A DNA stretch of 64,000 nt. It comes from Cypionkella sp. (GTDB lineage Bacteria > Pseudomonadota > Alphaproteobacteria > Rhodobacterales > Rhodobacteraceae). The stretch lies in assembly GCF_030652235.1 (NCBI RefSeq), contig NZ_JAUSBA010000023.1, forward strand, positions 1 through 64,000, in the 5' to 3' direction. This document shows positions 11,736-21,471 of this stretch, piece by piece (position 1 is the first letter of the stretch; the number at the start of each line of letters is the position of its first letter). A program made the position numbers and the translations under genes. Under the pieces are notes generated by a model, which was not told the origin of the DNA, searched no databases, and saw only the letters and a program-made list of their open reading frames with translations.

Positions 11736-12620
11736 ATGGATCACAAAAGCTTTGTTGCAAACCTTGCGCCTGATCTACGGGCGCGGCTGATTGCGCGGTC
11801 GGATCGGGCCGGGCTTTGGCATTTGGCGGGGCATCTGGGGGCGATTGTTGGCGTGGGTGCGCTGATCGCATTGGGTGTGCCGGGGTGGTGGATTTTGCTG
11901 CCGGTGCAGGGTGTGCTGATCGTGTTTTTGTTCACGCTGGAGCATGAGGCGACGCATAAGACGCCGTTTGCGTCGGAACGGTTCAATGAAGCCGTAGGGC
12001 ACTTTTGCGGATTCTTGTTGCTTCTGCCGTTTCAGTGGTTCCGCTACTTTCATCTGGCGCATCACCGCTGGACCAATCTGGCGGGCAAAGACCCCGAACT
12101 TGCTTCGGAAAAACCAAGCGGGCTGAAGGCTTGGCTGTGGCATGTTTCGGGACTTCCGTATTGGATTTCGGAAGTGAAGCTGCTGGTTGATCTGGGCGGT
12201 GGCCGGGCGGAGGCGGAATACTTGCCCGCCAGTGCCCTGCCCCGGATCCTAGCCGAGGCGCGGGGGATGATCATGGGGTATGCGGCGGTCTTGGCCAGTT
12301 TGCTGATCAGCCCGCTGTTGTTCTGGGTCTGGCTGCTGCCCGTCGTGCTGGGCCAGCCCGCGCTGCGGCTGTATCTTTTGGCCGAGCATGGCGACTGCCC
12401 GCAGGTGGTGAATATGTTTGAGAACACCCGCACCACCTTCACCACGGCGCTGATGCGGTTTTTGGCGTGGAACATGCCCTATCATGTCGAGCATCACGTC
12501 TATCCGGCGGTACCGTTTCATCAGTTGCCTGCGTTGCACAAGCTGATGAAGACGGAGTTGCGCGAAACGGCCGATGGCTATGCGGCGTTTACCAAGGGCT
12601 ACCTCGTGCGGCGAATGTAA
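11736..12620 (+). CDS. Membrane fatty acid desaturase
   Basis: This 294-aa integral membrane di-iron desaturase has three histidine boxes in the expected order: HEATH near residue 69, HLAHHRWTN near 106 and HVEHHVYP near 250. Hydrophobic helices flank the boxes. It introduces double bonds into lipid-linked or CoA/ACP-linked acyl chains or oxidises a related substrate; regiospecificity is unknown. The ATG at 11736 (MDHKSF) gives the usual family start. An in-frame ATG at 11673 would add 21 poorly supported residues. Neither has a strong Shine-Dalgarno. It is divergent from the FAD oxidoreductase gene. Confidence 0.88.
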   Translation: MDHKSFVANLAPDLRARLIARSDRAGLWHLAGHLGAIVGVGALIALGVPGWWILLPVQGVLIVFLFTLEHEATHKTPFASERFNEAVGHFCGFLLLLPFQWFRYFHLAHHRWTNLAGKDPELASEKPSGLKAWLWHVSGLPYWISEVKLLVDLGGGRAEAEYLPASALPRILAEARGMIMGYAAVLASLLISPLLFWVWLLPVVLGQPALRLYLLAEHGDCPQVVNMFENTRTTFTTALMRFLAWNMPYHVEHHVYPAVPFHQLPALHKLMKTELRETADGYAAFTKGYLVRRM

Positions 12621-12671
12621 TGGTTACAAGTTAGCCGTGGCGTGGGGCTTGGCGCGGGGGTAGCTAGGGCC

Positions 12672-13577
12672 ATGGAAAACATCTCCCCCAAGAATGAAGA
12701 CTCGCTGCGTGGCTTTGGCTTTGCGCTGACCGCCTATCTTTTGTGGGGGTTTCTGCCGATCTTCATGAAGGCGGTTGGGCATATTTCGCCGGCGGAAGTG
12801 ATCGCGCATCGGGTGATCTGGTCGATTCCGATTGCGGGCGCGGTGCTTTGGGCGACGGGGCGGACGGCGGATTTGTGGGTGGCTTTGCGCACACCGCGGA
12901 TGCTGCTGATGGGCTTCGCGACGGCGGCATTGATCTCGGTGAACTGGGGGATTTACGTTTGGTCGATTGGCGCGGGCCATGCGCTGGATGCGGCTTTGGG
13001 CTATTATATCAACCCGTTGTTCTCGGTGTTTCTGGGGGCTGTGCTGCTGGGCGAGCGGCTAAGCCGCGCGCAGAAAGGCGCGATTGCGTTGGCGGCATTG
13101 GCGGTGCTGGTGCTGACGATTGAGGCGGGCAAGCTGCCGCTGGTGGCTTTGGGGCTGACGGTGACTTGGGGGATTTACGCTTACCTCAAGAAATCGCTTC
13201 CAATCGGGCCGAACCAAGGGTTTTTCCTTGAGGTGTTGATCCTGTTGCCGTTTGCGCTGGCCTATGTGATTTGGGCGCAGGCGACGGGGCGCAGTCATTT
13301 CATGGCGGGGGTGACGTCGGATACCGTGCTTTTGCTGTCGTGCGGATTGGTGACGGCCGTGCCACTGATGGTCTATGCCAATGGCGCAAAGCTGCTGCGG
13401 TTATCAACCATTGGCATCATGCAATATATCGCGCCAACGATGATCTTCCTGACGGCGGTGTTCGTGTTTGGCGAGCCGTTTGGGCGCGGCAAGATGATTG
13501 CGTTTCCGATGATATGGGTGGCGCTGGTGATTTATACGGTGTCGATGGTGCGGCAAGCGCGGGCGGTGGGAAGGTAG
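12672..13577 (+). CDS. rarD: RarD protein, EamA-family permease
   Basis: The product has 301 aa and about ten membrane helices. It shows the RarD subgroup signature: LTAYLLWGFLPIFMKAV at the N-terminus, EVIAHRVIWSIP near residue 45, NWGIYVWSIG near 97 with ALGYYINPLFSV after it, and QYIAPTMIFLTAVFVFGEPF near the end. RarD proteins are inner-membrane permeases of the DMT superfamily whose physiological substrate is not settled. ATG 12672 is the first start that fits the family. It is convergent with anmK. Confidence 0.9.
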   Translation: MENISPKNEDSLRGFGFALTAYLLWGFLPIFMKAVGHISPAEVIAHRVIWSIPIAGAVLWATGRTADLWVALRTPRMLLMGFATAALISVNWGIYVWSIGAGHALDAALGYYINPLFSVFLGAVLLGERLSRAQKGAIALAALAVLVLTIEAGKLPLVALGLTVTWGIYAYLKKSLPIGPNQGFFLEVLILLPFALAYVIWAQATGRSHFMAGVTSDTVLLLSCGLVTAVPLMVYANGAKLLRLSTIGIMQYIAPTMIFLTAVFVFGEPFGRGKMIAFPMIWVALVIYTVSMVRQARAVGR

Positions 13578-13596
13578 CGGCGCGCGCTTTATGTCT

Positions 13597-13608
13597 TCCC
13601 CGCGGGGA
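13597..13608. repeat. Perfect 12-bp GC palindrome between rarD and anmK
   Basis: TCCCCGCGGGGA is a perfect palindrome in the 64-bp gap between two convergent genes. It could form a short hairpin but has no T-tract, so a terminator role is only a guess. Confidence 0.3.
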
Positions 13609-13641
13609 GTGAGTTGTGGTTAACGCGCAATTCAGCACAAA

Positions 13642-14736
13642 TTATGGGCGGCTGATCTGTCCACCACCTACCGCTGCCGCAACCCCAGTGGTGCTTGGGC
13701 AGGAGGTTGGCAGGCCGAAGGCGACGCGGGCGGCGAGGTAGGCGAAGGCTTGCGCCTCTAACATATCTCCATTTAACCCTGCATTTTCAATCGGTTCAGC
13801 TGTGCAATTCATGCGTTGCGTTAGTTGCGCCATCATAGCGGCGTTGTGGCGACCGCCGCCCGCGACCAGAAGACGGGTGATGGGATGCGGGAAATGCTCG
13901 GCGGCTTTGGCGACGCAGGCGGCGGCAATCGCGGTCAGGGTGGCGGCAGCATCGGCGTTGGAGAGTTTGTGGGTTTTCTTGAAAAACGGCTGGAAATCGT
14001 TGCGGTCGAGCGACTTCGGCGGGATTTTGTGGAAATAGGCTTGGGTTAGGAAAGCCTGCACCAGTTTTTCATCCACGCGCCCCGTTGTGGCCAAAGCACC
14101 GCTTTCGTCTTGGGGAAGGCCAAGGCGAATTTGCATCAGATCGTTAACGGGCGCGTTGGCGGGGCCGGTGTCAAACGCCAACAGCGCACCGGGCGTGTCT
14201 GGGTTGGGCTGGCTGGGGTCGATCCAGGTGATATTGCCGACGCCGCCAAGATTCAGGATCGCAAGCGGTTCGGGGGCATGGATATACTTGGCGCAGGCAA
14301 AGTGAAAGAATGGGGCGAGGGGTGCGCCCTGCCCGCCCATTTGCACATCGCTAGAGCGAAAATCCCAGACCACAGGCAGGTTTAGCGCTTGCGCCAGAAG
14401 CTGGCCGTTGCCGGCTTGGTGGGTGCGGGCGTGGCCCGGATCATGCGCAAGGGTCTGGCCGTGAAAGCCGATCATCTCGGCACCAGAGAAGCGGGCGAGA
14501 ATTTCGGCATGGGCAGTCTCAACCACTTCGGCGGCGGCGGCCACGTCTGGATCACCCGGCCACTGGCCGAAGGCTTTGCGGATGGTGGCCTGTTCGGCGG
14601 CGGTGTAGGGGCGGTAGGCATCGGGGCCGAACTCTAAGATCTCATGCCCATCGGTGCGCAGCGTGGCGGCATCGACTCCGTCCAGCGAGGTGCCCGACAT
14701 TGTGCCCAAAACCCAAACAGCACCCTGTTTCGCCAT
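13642..14736 (-). CDS. anmK: Anhydro-N-acetylmuramic acid kinase
   Basis: This 364-aa cytoplasmic enzyme phosphorylates and opens 1,6-anhydro-MurNAc released from peptidoglycan turnover, giving MurNAc-6-phosphate for recycling. The ATP-binding [12 protein letters not shown] motif lies at residues 11-22, followed by [12 protein letters not shown] near 94, [11 protein letters not shown] near 160 and [14 protein letters not shown] near 187. Length matches the family. It is divergent from tyrS, with about 58 bp between the two starts. Confidence 0.96.
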   Translation of the reverse strand: MAKQGAVWVLGTMSGTSLDGVDAATLRTDGHEILEFGPDAYRPYTAAEQATIRKAFGQWPGDPDVAAAAEVVETAHAEILARFSGAEMIGFHGQTLAHDPGHARTHQAGNGQLLAQALNLPVVWDFRSSDVQMGGQGAPLAPFFHFACAKYIHAPEPLAILNLGGVGNITWIDPSQPNPDTPGALLAFDTGPANAPVNDLMQIRLGLPQDESGALATTGRVDEKLVQAFLTQAYFHKIPPKSLDRNDFQPFFKKTHKLSNADAAATLTAIAAACVAKAAEHFPHPITRLLVAGGGRHNAAMMAQLTQRMNCTAEPIENAGLNGDMLEAQAFAYLAARVAFGLPTSCPSTTGVAAAVGGGQISRP

Positions 14737-14793
14737 CTTCCCCTTGGCCCCCTCGCCCGCTATACCCGCCCTACCTTAAAGCATGAGTGTGCC

Positions 14794-16044
14794 ATGACCT
14801 ACCATCCGAAATCTGATTTCATGCGTGTGATGATGACCCGCGGGTATCTCGCCGATTGCACGGATTATCAGGCGCTTGACGAGGCTTTGGCCAAGGGCGT
14901 GGTGCCGGGCTATATCGGCTTTGATGCCACGGCGAAAAGCCTGCATGTGGGCAGCCTGATCCAGATCATGATGCTGCGGTGGCTGCAGAAATGTGGCGGC
15001 AAACCGATCGTGCTGATGGGCGGCGGCACGACCAAGGTGGGCGATCCCAGCTTTCGCGCCGATGAGCGGCCATTGCTGACCAACGCGCAGATCGATGACA
15101 ATATCGCGGGCATCAAGCGGGCGTTTTCGCCGTATGTGACGTTTGGCGATGGGGCTACCGATGCGGTGATGGTGAATAACGCCGAATGGCTGGACGATCT
15201 GAACTACCTTGGCTTTCTGCGCGACATCGGCAAGCATTTCAGCGTCAATCGGATGTTGTCCTTTGAAAGTGTCAAATCGCGGTTGGACCGTGAGCAATCA
15301 CTGTCGTTCCTAGAGTTCAACTATATGATTTTGCAGGCTTATGACTTTTTGGAACTGAACCGCCGCTATGGCTGTCTCGTGCAGATGGGCGGCAGCGATC
15401 AGTGGGGCAATATCGTCAACGGCGTGGATTTGACCCGCCGGGTGATCGATCATGAAGTGTATGGTTTGACCTCACCTTTGCTGACCACTTCGGACGGCAA
15501 AAAGATGGGCAAATCGCAGTCTGGCGCGGTGTGGCTGAATGCCGATATGTATTCGCCCTATGAGTTCTGGCAGTTCTGGCGCAACACCACCGACGCCGAT
15601 GTGGGGAAGTTTCTGAAGCTGTATACTGAACTGCCGCTGGAGGAATGTGATCGGCTGGGCGCATTGGAAGGCTCGGCGATCAATGATGCCAAGATCGTTT
15701 TGGCCAATGCGGTGACCGGTTTGCTGCATGGCGTGGAGGCTGCTTTGGCCGCGGAAGCCACCGCGCGCGAGGTGTTTGAAAAGGGCGGCGTGGGGAATGA
15801 TTTGCCGACGTTGCGGGTGCTGGCGTCAGAGTTGTCGGATGGTCTGGGCATCGTGCAACTGTTCGTGCGCGCGGGCTTAGCGGCCACTGGCAAGGATGCC
15901 AAACGTCTGATCCAAGAAGGCGGCGCGCGGATGAATGACGAGTTGGTGACGGATGCGGGCCTGCGCGTGGGGGCTGGGATGCTGGTGGAACCGTTAAAGC
16001 TGACGGCGGGCAAGAAGCGTCATGCTTTGGTGGTTTTGGACTAA
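14794..16044 (+). CDS. tyrS: Tyrosyl-tRNA synthetase
   Basis: This 416-aa class I synthetase charges tRNA-Tyr. It has a HIGH-like HVGS near residue 50, the tyrosine-binding region with [11 protein letters not shown] near 198, a KMSKS-type KKMGKS near 235 and a C-terminal S4 RNA-binding domain ([15 protein letters not shown]). ATG 14794 is supported by [10 protein letters not shown], typical of the family. The longer upstream open frame overlaps the divergent anmK and is not used. A strong terminator follows at 16066. Confidence 0.97.
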   Translation: MTYHPKSDFMRVMMTRGYLADCTDYQALDEALAKGVVPGYIGFDATAKSLHVGSLIQIMMLRWLQKCGGKPIVLMGGGTTKVGDPSFRADERPLLTNAQIDDNIAGIKRAFSPYVTFGDGATDAVMVNNAEWLDDLNYLGFLRDIGKHFSVNRMLSFESVKSRLDREQSLSFLEFNYMILQAYDFLELNRRYGCLVQMGGSDQWGNIVNGVDLTRRVIDHEVYGLTSPLLTTSDGKKMGKSQSGAVWLNADMYSPYEFWQFWRNTTDADVGKFLKLYTELPLEECDRLGALEGSAINDAKIVLANAVTGLLHGVEAALAAEATAREVFEKGGVGNDLPTLRVLASELSDGLGIVQLFVRAGLAATGKDAKRLIQEGGARMNDELVTDAGLRVGAGMLVEPLKLTAGKKRHALVVLD

Positions 16045-16065
16045 GCCATTGATTTAGGGTGTGGA

Positions 16066-16093
16066 AAAGGGGGCCGTTCTGGCCCCCTTTTTT
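16066..16093 (+). terminator. Rho-independent terminator after tyrS
   Basis: The stem AAAGGGGGCC/GGCCCCCTTT (10 bp) has loop GTTCT and ends in a run of six T. It lies about 20 bp past the tyrS stop, ahead of the convergent cyclophilin gene. Confidence 0.88.
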
Positions 16094-16132
16094 GTTTGTG
16101 ACTGCATGTTCGCCGTTAGTGAACGGGCGCTC

Positions 16133-16684
16133 TTATTGCTGAACGGTGACTTTCGTCATCACGTCAGGCGTCGCTGGCGGCTCGCCGCGCTGGATGGCGT
16201 CGACCACATCCATGCCTTTGATGACTTTGCCAATAACGGTGTATTGGCCGTTCAGGAAATCGCCCGGCGCGAACATGATGAAGAACTGGCTGTTGGCACT
16301 GTCAGGATCAGCGGAACGCGCCATGCCAACGATGCCACGCGCAAACGGCACGTCCGAGAATTCAGCCGGAATGTTCGGCATATCAGAGCCGCCCATACCA
16401 GCTTGCCCGGTATCGCCGCCTGCTTTGCCGAATTGCACATCGCCGGTTTGCGCCATGAAGCCATCAATGACACGGTGGAACACCACGCCATCATAAGCGC
16501 CTTTTTGCGCCAGAGCGGTGATTTGGGCGACGTGTTTCGGCGCGTCTTTGGTGTCAAGATCAATCACGATCTCGCCTTTGGCCGCACCGGAAACCTCAAT
16601 CACCAGGTTCGGACCGGGGCCGTCGCCTTCGGCAAAAGCAGGGGCCGCGGTCAACAGCAAGGCTGCAAGGATGTTACGCAACAT
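16133..16684 (-). CDS. Periplasmic peptidyl-prolyl cis-trans isomerase (cyclophilin)
   Basis: This 183-aa cyclophilin has an N-terminal signal peptide (MLRNILAALLLTAAPAFA, cleavage probable after AFA). The cyclophilin fold shows VVFHRVIDGFMAQTGD near residue 95, GGSDMPNIPAEFSD, the active-site-region GMARSADPDSANSQFFIM and FTVIGKV-like YTVIGKVIKGMDVVD. It isomerises X-Pro bonds of exported proteins. It follows a cytoplasmic cyclophilin gene whose last 11 bases it overlaps, so the two are co-translated paralogues with different locations. Confidence 0.92.
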   Translation of the reverse strand: MLRNILAALLLTAAPAFAEGDGPGPNLVIEVSGAAKGEIVIDLDTKDAPKHVAQITALAQKGAYDGVVFHRVIDGFMAQTGDVQFGKAGGDTGQAGMGGSDMPNIPAEFSDVPFARGIVGMARSADPDSANSQFFIMFAPGDFLNGQYTVIGKVIKGMDVVDAIQRGEPPATPDVMTKVTVQQ

Positions 16685-17183
16685 CGGCAGCCACCCGCAC
16701 GGTGATCATGCGATCGGGGTTTGCTGGCGGTTCGCCCTTGGTGATTTTATCGACATGTTCCATGCCTTTGATCACGCGACCGTAAACCGTATATTGGCGG
16801 TTCAGGAAGTGGTTGTCGGAAAAGTTGATGAAAAACTGGCTGTTGGCCGAGTTCGGGCTGGCCGAACGCGCAGCGCCAATCGTGCCACGGTCATGCGGGA
16901 TGCCGGAAAACTCGGCTGGCAGATCGGGATGCTCGGATCCGCCCGTGCCCGCGCGGCGCAGGTTGAAATCGCTTTCCATGTTGCCATTGGCGACATCGCC
17001 GGTCTGCGCCATGAAGCCGTCAATCACGCGGTGAAAGCAGACGTTGTCGTAAGCCTTTGCGCGGGCAAGGGTTTTCATCCGCTCGACATGCTTGGGTGCA
17101 ATGTCGTTCAGCAGTTCCAGAACCACCTCGCCATCCTTCAGGGTGATGATGATGGTGTTTTCCGGGTCTTTGATCTCGGCCAT
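16674..17183 (-). CDS. ppiB: Cytoplasmic peptidyl-prolyl cis-trans isomerase (cyclophilin)
   Basis: This 169-aa single-domain cyclophilin has no signal peptide. It carries NVCFHRVIDGFMAQTGD, GTGGSEHPDLPAEF, ARSASPNSANSQFFINF and YTVYGRVIKGMEHVD, the usual catalytic and cyclosporin-site residues. The start at ATG 17181-17183 (MAEIKDPEN) agrees with the family. The upstream 15 codons are in frame but unconserved. It is the first gene of a two-gene unit with the exported paralogue. Confidence 0.92.
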   Translation of the reverse strand: MAEIKDPENTIIITLKDGEVVLELLNDIAPKHVERMKTLARAKAYDNVCFHRVIDGFMAQTGDVANGNMESDFNLRRAGTGGSEHPDLPAEFSGIPHDRGTIGAARSASPNSANSQFFINFSDNHFLNRQYTVYGRVIKGMEHVDKITKGEPPANPDRMITVRVAADVA

Positions 17184-17416
17184 GGGGCGCATCCTTATTT
17201 TGATCTGGGGCGGAAAGTAACCATCCAAGGCCGGAAGGGGAAGGGCTTAAGCGTGTTGCGTTGACGGGAATTCACTCTGCGCCCGAACACGTTTGCAAGA
17301 GCATTCGCTGCCTCGGGCGCAAAGAGAATACGAGACCCCAATCGAACGCACCACACTCTAGGTTGACGAATGCGTGAGATCGGCGGAAACAGTTGCAAAC
17401 AGTTATGGAGGCATCA

Positions 17417-18604
17417 ATGGCCTGGAAGACGATCGACGATATGGGTCTGGCCGGTAAAACCGTGCTGACCCGTGTGGATATCAACGTGCCGATGGAAAAC
17501 GGCGTGGTGAGTGATGCGACGCGGATCGAGAAAATCGTGCCCACGGTTGAGGATTTGATCGCACGTGGGGCCAAGGTGGTGTTGCTGGCGCATTTTGATC
17601 GGCCCAAGGGCAAGATTGTGCCCCAGATGAGCCTTGTCCATGTGCAGGGCGCTTTGGAAGCGGCTTTGCGGCGCCGCGTGGTGTTTGGGGCCGATTGTGT
17701 GGGCGATGTCGCCAAGGCCGCGATTTCTGAGGCCGCGCAGGGCGATGTGGTGCTGCTGGAGAACACCCGGTTCCATCCGGGCGAGGAAAAGAACGATCCG
17801 AACTTGGCCGCGCAGATGGCGGCTTTGGGCGATGTGTTTGTGAATGACGCGTTTTCGGCGGCACACCGTGCGCATGCTTCAACCGCTGGGATAGCAGCGC
17901 TGTTGCCCTCGGCTGCGGGGCGGTTGATGGAGGCGGAGTTGAAGGCACTTGAGGCGGCGTTGGGCGATCCGGTGCGGCCTGTGGTGGCGGTTGTGGGTGG
18001 GGCGAAAGTTTCGACCAAGCTGGAATTGCTGGGCAATTTGGTGGGCCGCGTCGATCATCTGGTGATCGGCGGCGGGATGGCGAACACGTTCTTGGTGGCC
18101 CAGGGGGTTGAGGTTGGCAAATCTCTGGCCGAGCGGGACATGGCCGCGACGGCGTTAGAGATTGTAGAGAAGGCCAAGGCTTCGGGCTGTGTGATTCATT
18201 TGCCCGTCGATGTGGTTGTGGCCCGCGCGTTCAAGGCGGGGGCTGCGAATGAAACCGTCAGCGTCAAGGATTGCCCCAGCGATGCGATGATCTTGGATGC
18301 GGGGCCGAAGACGGTGGCGGCGCTGACCAAGGTATTCGAGGGCTGCAAGACGCTGATCTGGAACGGGCCGCTGGGGGCGTTTGAGATTGAACCGTTCAAT
18401 GCGGCCACCAATGCGGCGGCGCGGGCTGCGGCACGGCTGACCAAGGATGGCAAGCTGGTGTCGGTGGCAGGCGGCGGCGATACGGTGGCGGCATTGAATC
18501 AGGCCGGGGCTGCGCAGGATTTCACCTTTATTTCCACCGCTGGCGGGGCGTTTCTGGAGTGGATGGAAGGCAAGACTTTGCCGGGCGTGGCGGCACTGGG
18601 GTAA
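17417..18604 (+). CDS. pgk: Phosphoglycerate kinase
   Basis: This 395-aa glycolytic/Calvin-cycle enzyme transfers phosphate between 1,3-bisphosphoglycerate and ADP. It has the N-domain signature [12 protein letters not shown] near residue 14, [10 protein letters not shown] near 58 and the [10 protein letters not shown] motif near 115. The C-domain shows [13 protein letters not shown] near 196, WNGPLGAFE near 315 and the nucleotide loop [11 protein letters not shown] near 355. ATG 17417 sits six bases behind TGGAGG. The frame upstream to 17393 is not needed. Confidence 0.97.
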   Translation: MAWKTIDDMGLAGKTVLTRVDINVPMENGVVSDATRIEKIVPTVEDLIARGAKVVLLAHFDRPKGKIVPQMSLVHVQGALEAALRRRVVFGADCVGDVAKAAISEAAQGDVVLLENTRFHPGEEKNDPNLAAQMAALGDVFVNDAFSAAHRAHASTAGIAALLPSAAGRLMEAELKALEAALGDPVRPVVAVVGGAKVSTKLELLGNLVGRVDHLVIGGGMANTFLVAQGVEVGKSLAERDMAATALEIVEKAKASGCVIHLPVDVVVARAFKAGAANETVSVKDCPSDAMILDAGPKTVAALTKVFEGCKTLIWNGPLGAFEIEPFNAATNAAARAAARLTKDGKLVSVAGGGDTVAALNQAGAAQDFTFISTAGGAFLEWMEGKTLPGVAALG

Positions 18605-18919
18605 CGCGTGTCCACGCGTGAACAACCGCTTGATGCGTGACAAATCAAGGGTTTACAAGATCTCGGTCAGGTTTTGTTAACTTATGACGCGCTGGGACGG
18701 CAGCTTTGCCCCCGGCGCGTTTGTCTATTCGGCGCGGGTGGCGCGCTGGGCGTTCGGGCCGCGTGCCGTTTTCGCTCCGCCGAGGCTGCACCCGTGGGGG
18801 GTGGTTGTTGCGAGGCCGCCTTATCCGTGTTTGACACGAAAGCCTTGCTGCGGTGCGAATTCTACTGGCGTCGGGCGCTGCGGATTTGCATGATCGTCGC
18901 GTAGAGCGGAGGGTGTGGC
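18605..18919. other. Intergenic region between pgk and an SDR gene
   Basis: These 315 bp contain a tight inverted repeat ACGCGTG-TC-CACGCGT just after the pgk stop and a GTTAAC palindrome near 18677. Short GC-rich ORFs here (for example 18684-18893) have protein-unlike composition and are not called. No RNA gene was recognised. Confidence 0.35.
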
Positions 18920-19702
18920 ATGGCGATCTGGGCTTTGGTGACCGGGGCTTCCGAGGGGCTGGGGCGGGAATTTGCCACTTTGGCCGCCAAAGATGGCTTT
19001 GACGTGATCCTCACTGCGCGCTCGGTGGATAAGCTTCAGGCCCATGCGACCAGTCTGCGGCGGGCTTACACTGTGGCGGTCGAGGTGATCCCCGCCGATT
19101 TGACCGACCCTGTCGCGGTAGAGCGGTTGTGGGATCAGGCCAGCCGCGGGCGGCAGATTGGCGTGTTGGTGAACAATGCAGGACTGGGCCACAATGGTGA
19201 TCTGACCGACGCCGAAGGCTGGCCGCGTGAGGCTGATAGCCTTGCGGTGAATGTGATTGCGGCGACGATCCTGCTGAAACGCGCGGCGGCGCATATGAAG
19301 GCGCAGGGGTCTGGGCGGATCATCAATGTGGCCTCCACGGCGGGGTTTATGCCGGGGCCGCATATGGCGGTGTATCACGCCACCAAGGCCTATCTGCTCA
19401 GCCTGTCCGAAGCCGCCTCCGAGGAATTGCGCGGGTCAGGGGTGACGGTGACGGCGGTGTGTCCGGGGCCAACGGCGACGCAGTTCTTTGCTGCGGCTGA
19501 GGTGGAGAAGAAGCTGGTGATCTCGCGCCTGCCGCTGCCCACGGCGCAAAGCGTGGCGCTTGCAGGCTGGGAAGCGATGAACAAGGGCCGACGGGTGAAG
19601 GTGGTGGGGGGCATGAACAAGCTGTTTGCCTTCGCGCCCCGCATTGCCCCGCGCCGGATGATCGCGTTTATGGCAGGTATCTTCCTGAAAAAGCGCTGGT
19701 AA
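18920..19702 (+). CDS. SDR-family NAD(P)-dependent oxidoreductase
   Basis: This 260-aa classical short-chain dehydrogenase has the cofactor motif TGASEGLGREFA at residues 7-18, NNAGLGHNG near 89, the catalytic Ser in NVASTAGFMPG near 138 and YHATK near 153. The Arg after the glycine motif (LTARSVDKL) suggests NADPH preference. The C-terminal part (PRIAPRRMIAFMAGIFLKKRW) is hydrophobic and basic, as in membrane-associated members of the DltE/YqjQ-like group. Substrate unknown. GGAGGGTGTGGC precedes ATG 18920. The class I aldolase follows 81 bp later on the same strand. Confidence 0.88.
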   Translation: MAIWALVTGASEGLGREFATLAAKDGFDVILTARSVDKLQAHATSLRRAYTVAVEVIPADLTDPVAVERLWDQASRGRQIGVLVNNAGLGHNGDLTDAEGWPREADSLAVNVIAATILLKRAAAHMKAQGSGRIINVASTAGFMPGPHMAVYHATKAYLLSLSEAASEELRGSGVTVTAVCPGPTATQFFAAAEVEKKLVISRLPLPTAQSVALAGWEAMNKGRRVKVVGGMNKLFAFAPRIAPRRMIAFMAGIFLKKRW

Positions 19703-19783
19703 AGCGTTGTTAGCGCAACCAATATTGCGCGGCGCTTCGAACCTTTCTACCACCAAACTGACCTTTCCCGGATGGAGCATAAG

Positions 19784-20713
19784 ATGCGCGCGACCAAAGC
19801 AGTTCAAAAAATCCTAGCCAATTACGAAGGCGAAACCCCCGGCGTGAAGGCCAATCTGTGCCGGATGCTGATGGAGGGTAAACTCGGCGGCACCGGAAAA
19901 ATGATCATTCTGCCGGTGGATCAGGGCTTTGAGCATGGGCCGGCGCGGAACTTCGCGGTCAATCCGGCGGGCTATGACCCGCATTACCATTATCAGTTGG
20001 CGATTGACGCCGGGCTGAATGCGTTTGCCTCACCTTTGGGGATGCTGGAAGCCGGGGCGGATACTTTTGCCGGGCAGATTCCGACGATTTTGAAGGTGAA
20101 CTCGGCCAATTCGTTGATGTCAGATACGGCGGGGAAGAATCAGGCAGTGACGGCGAGCGTAGACGATGCTTTGCGGCTGGGTTGTGCGGCGATTGGCTTT
20201 ACGATTTATCCGGGTTCCGACATGCAGCTTGATATGTATGAAGAAATCGTCGCGATGCGGCGCGAGGCGGCTGCCAAGGGTGTGGCGACGGTGATCTGGT
20301 CTTATCCGCGTGGCGAAGCGATCACCAAAGACGGCGAGACCGCGATTGACGTGGCGGCCTATGCGGCGCAGATCGCGGCGCTTTTGGGCGCGCATATCAT
20401 CAAGATCAAGCTGTCGACCGATCATCTGATGCTGCCAGAGGCGAAGAAGGTCTATGAGAAAGAGCAGATTGATATCGCAACCCAAGCGGCTCGGGTGAAG
20501 CATTGTATGGATGCCTCGTTCGCGGGCCGGCGGATTGTGGTGTTCTCGGGTGGGGCCTCGAAGGGCGTCGATGCCGTCTATGATGACGCGCGGGCGATCC
20601 GTGATGGCGGCGGCAATGGCTCGATCATCGGGCGTAATTCGTTCCAACGCAAACGCGAAGATGCTTTGGCGATGCTGAGCAAGTTGGTCGATATCTACAA
20701 GGGCAAGGCCTGA
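19784..20713 (+). CDS. Fructose-bisphosphate aldolase, class I (DhnA/FbaB type)
   Basis: This 309-aa Schiff-base aldolase of the archaeal/DhnA type splits fructose-1,6-bisphosphate. Visible are ILPVDQGFEHGPAR near residue 42, TILKVNSANS, VIWSYPRGEAI near 171, the Schiff-base Lys region HIIKIKLS near 205 and the phosphate-binding VVFSGGASKG near 250. The start at ATG 19784 has GGAG five bases upstream. The ATG at 19772 overlaps that Shine-Dalgarno and is less likely. With eno, pgk and PDH this makes a loose neighbourhood of glycolytic genes, though not one operon. Confidence 0.93.
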   Translation: MRATKAVQKILANYEGETPGVKANLCRMLMEGKLGGTGKMIILPVDQGFEHGPARNFAVNPAGYDPHYHYQLAIDAGLNAFASPLGMLEAGADTFAGQIPTILKVNSANSLMSDTAGKNQAVTASVDDALRLGCAAIGFTIYPGSDMQLDMYEEIVAMRREAAAKGVATVIWSYPRGEAITKDGETAIDVAAYAAQIAALLGAHIIKIKLSTDHLMLPEAKKVYEKEQIDIATQAARVKHCMDASFAGRRIVVFSGGASKGVDAVYDDARAIRDGGGNGSIIGRNSFQRKREDALAMLSKLVDIYKGKA

Positions 20714-20871
20714 GTTTTCTGACTGCGGTTGGTGGGCGCGCTGGACAGGGTTCTGGCGCGCCTTACGGATTTTATGCGCGGCAGCATTTTCTTGTTTCCC
20801 AAGGGTTTGGCTTTGTGGCATCATAAAAACAACCTCCCCCGGGTATGAGGGGCGGATTTGAGGCAAGACAG

Positions 20872-21174
20872 ATGATCCAGACCCAATCCCGGCCCGCTTT
20901 TGCTGGCATGTTGTTCTTCATGGCCACCTTCACGCTGGGCAGTTATTTTGCCTTTGCCGCAATTCAGGGCGATTACGGCGTGTTCCGCCGGGTGCAGATC
21001 AACGCGGAAGCCGCAGAGTTGCGGGTGGAGCGGGATCAACTGAAGGCGGAACTGGCGCGGCTGCAGAATCTGACCAAGCGGCTGTCGGATGATTATCTCG
21101 ACATTGATTTGCTGGATGAACAACTGCGCGATGTGTTGGGCTATCTGCGCGCCGATGAGGTTGTCATCCGCTGA
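20872..21174 (+). CDS. FtsB/DivIC-like septum formation initiator protein
   Basis: This 100-aa bitopic membrane protein has a short cytoplasmic N-terminus, one transmembrane helix (about residues 9-30, AGMLFFMATFTLGSYFAFAA) and a periplasmic coiled coil rich in Glu, Leu and Arg (residues 40-75). It matches the FtsB family, which links FtsL and FtsQ in the division complex. Its place before the pdh genes is usual in alphaproteobacteria. ATG 20872 with GAGG upstream is preferred. The ATG at 20845 would put nine extra residues before the helix. Confidence 0.85.
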   Translation: MIQTQSRPAFAGMLFFMATFTLGSYFAFAAIQGDYGVFRRVQINAEAAELRVERDQLKAELARLQNLTKRLSDDYLDIDLLDEQLRDVLGYLRADEVVIR

Positions 21175-21182
21175 CGACGCGC

Positions 21183-21200
21183 GGTGGGGTAAACCCCACC
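21183..21200. repeat. Short REP-like hairpin GGTGGGG-TAAA-CCCCACC
   Basis: A 7-bp perfect stem with a TAAA loop lies eight bases after the ftsB-like stop, followed by CTACA. Hairpins of this sequence type recur between genes in Rhodobacteraceae (family knowledge). No T-tract follows, so it may be a repeat rather than a terminator. Confidence 0.35.
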
Positions 21201-21396
21201 CTACATTGCGTGATGTGCTCGAATTTTTCTGAAAGGCTGGGGCTGCTGAGGTGTTGCAGCCTCGGGCTAACCGCAATCGCTTGGCATTCCGGTCTAATGT
21301 TTGAGCAGAGAGGAGGGCCGTTAGCGCGGCCCGCTTTGTAAGGCGGCGCGATTTTGTTGGTTGCCCTGCCCTTTTGCCCCTGCTGCATTTTCTGTT

Positions 21397-21424
21397 TTGC
21401 GTTATTTCTCCGATGCGGTATAGA
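21397..21424 (+). promoter_or_regulatory. Candidate housekeeping promoter of the pdh operon
   Basis: TTGCGT (21397-21402) and TATAGA (21419-21424) are separated by 16 bp and lie about 48 bp before the pdhA start. This is a visual match to the sigma-70 consensus only. Confidence 0.35.
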
Positions 21425-21471
21425 TGGTTTAATACTAAACTATCTTAACAGCGTGACGGGAGGATGCCGAG

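Larger units (their letters stand above)
21175..21471 (+). other. Upstream region of the pdh operon
   Basis: These 297 bp carry a small hairpin (GGTGGGG-TAAA-CCCCACC, 21183-21200) of a kind dispersed in these genomes, and a GC-rich stretch around 21320-21350. A candidate promoter lies near 21397-21424. No gene is supported. Confidence 0.4.

Noticed and set aside
18684-18893. Short ORF upstream of the SDR gene
   Set aside because: The translation is dominated by Arg, Pro, Gly and Ala without structure, and there is no Shine-Dalgarno.
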